Shown: positions 5,596-6,021 of the stretch, piece by piece
Layout of the letters: each line of letters begins with the position of its first letter
Numbering within the stretch: position 1 is the first letter of the stretch
Source: Bacillota bacterium
GTDB taxonomy: Bacteria; Bacillota_E; Sulfobacillia; Sulfobacillales; Sulfobacillaceae
Assembly: GCA_021802225.1 (NCBI GenBank)
Contig: JAKAAS010000133.1
Location: forward strand, 1 to 6,021
DNA length: 6,021 bases
Direction of reading: 5' to 3'
Notes under the pieces: generated by a model
Database searches by the model: none
The model's input: only the letters and a program-made list of their open reading frames with translations
Told to the model about the DNA's origin: nothing
Program-made: the position numbers and the translations under genes

Positions 5596-5617
5596 AGCGC
5601 GGGCTAGCCCCCGCGCT
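5589..5617 (-). terminator. Intrinsic terminator read on the minus strand
   Basis: AGCGCGGG (5596-5603) and CCCGCGCT (5610-5617) form a perfect GC-rich 8-pair stem with a six-base loop. On the minus strand the stem is followed at once by eight T residues (the A-run 5589-5596, whose last base also closes the stem), the classic intrinsic terminator form. On the + strand the stem is followed by a CT-rich run, not a true T-run, so it would be weak in the direction of the genes seen here. It would stop antisense transcription from the next operon, or act with the upstream inverted repeat in both directions. Confidence 0.6.
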
Positions 5618-5646
5618 CCGCTCTCTCTCTACTTCTTTACTAATAG

Positions 5647-5652
5647 AAAGGA
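5647..5652 (+). promoter_or_regulatory. Shine-Dalgarno that decides the GTG start at 5661
   Basis: AAAGGA ends 8 bases before GTG 5661. The in-frame ATG at 5652 overlaps this site and so cannot be served by it, which favours the GTG as start. Confidence 0.5.
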
Positions 5653-5660
5653 TGATCTGT

Positions 5661-5993
5661 GTGAATCAACCTGAAACCAGCATAGCGAACCAGCAAGAAA
5701 TTCGCAACTACTTCGCGAAGCCTACCCCCAAAGACTGGGATGAAACCTTCGCAACACAGCTCATTACGCTGACCGCGTCGGGATTCGCCAGACTGAAACT
5801 CAGCAGAACGTGGATTGACGCTTTGGAACTGTGCCGCGACGCTAAATGGACTAATTATGTCACCGCCTCCGCGGCGGTGGACAAAGCTTATCACCAGCAA
5901 AACCTGCTGGCAGTCGCTCAAGCCTGCCGGGCCTGGTGGCATGCCGCCCAGGCTCTGCAGCACGCAGAAGCAGAAAGGCCGGTGAGCGCATGA
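5661..5993 (+). CDS. Unrecognised small protein
   Basis: With the GTG start the protein has 110 residues; starting at ATG 5652 would add three. I do not recognise it. It appears soluble and mainly helical: EIRNYFAKPTPKDWDETFATQLITLT, then FARLKLSRTWIDALELCRDA, then an Ala-rich, Trp-containing C-terminal helix ending in HAEAERP. There are no signal, membrane or metal-binding motifs. Its stop overlaps the start of the next gene by 4 bases (ATGA), so it opens an operon, transcribed either from the promoter near 5277 through the long leader or from one I cannot see closer by. Confidence 0.7.
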   Translation: MNQPETSIANQQEIRNYFAKPTPKDWDETFATQLITLTASGFARLKLSRTWIDALELCRDAKWTNYVTASAAVDKAYHQQNLLAVAQACRAWWHAAQALQHAEAERPVSA

Positions 5994-6021
5994 GTGGTTA
6001 CACCTTCCCGGCAGAATGCGA
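5990..6021 (+). CDS. Start of next gene (3' partial)
   Basis: ATG at 5990 overlaps the TGA of the preceding gene and opens a frame reading MSGYTFPAEC to the window end. GGTGAG just upstream is a plausible though close SD. Ten residues are too few for any assignment. Confidence 0.5.
   Translation, partial: MSGYTFPAEC

Noticed and set aside
5410..5607. 65-codon plus frame in the gap
   Set aside because: No SD, Phe/Pro/Ser-rich sequence forced by the pyrimidine tract, and it runs through both inverted repeats.

Overview
All convincing genes in this window lie on the + strand, closely packed and with strong AGGAGG-type Shine-Dalgarno (SD) sequences. Base composition is moderate. The strong SDs, a GTG start and a YaaC-family protein suggest a Bacillota bacterium, possibly an environmental thermophile or acidophile, but this is an inference from style and not an identification. 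The content (restriction-modification, TIR, toxin-antitoxin-like and orphan genes) is typical of an accessory or defence island.

Region 1 (1-2955) is a likely defence operon. It opens with the C-terminal specificity part of a Type ISP restriction-modification enzyme, whose 5' part lies outside the window. A YaaC-family protein follows with a 4-base stop/start overlap. After a 42-base gap comes a 410-residue protein with an N-terminal TIR domain that keeps the probable NADase glutamate, plus a C-terminal domain I do not recognise. The likely division of labour is DNA-level restriction by the ISP enzyme and NAD+-depleting or signalling immunity by the TIR protein. The role of the YaaC protein is unknown.

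Region 2 (2956-5237) looks like a separate operon of four tightly spaced small genes. The first resembles a HigB/RelE-type toxin, the second is an XRE (HigA-like) helix-turn-helix protein, and the last two are unrecognised (239 aa, and 163 aa with an N-terminal coiled coil). Upstream lie a 12-base near-perfect direct repeat (candidate operator) and a strong SD that serves a 13-codon leader ORF. The leader ORF overlaps the first gene in another frame. Either translation is coupled, or the first gene carries a frameshift near its 5' end.

Region 3 (5238-5660) is a 420-base gap. It starts with an extended -10 promoter and a small palindrome, continues through a stretch with several possible RNA stems and a 10-base direct repeat, then a pyrimidine tract, and ends in two adjacent inverted repeats. 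The second repeat is an intrinsic terminator when read on the minus strand. This gap may encode a structured leader or small RNA.

Region 4 (5661-6021) starts another operon: a 110-residue unrecognised protein with a GTG start, overlapping by four bases the start of a gene that runs off the window.
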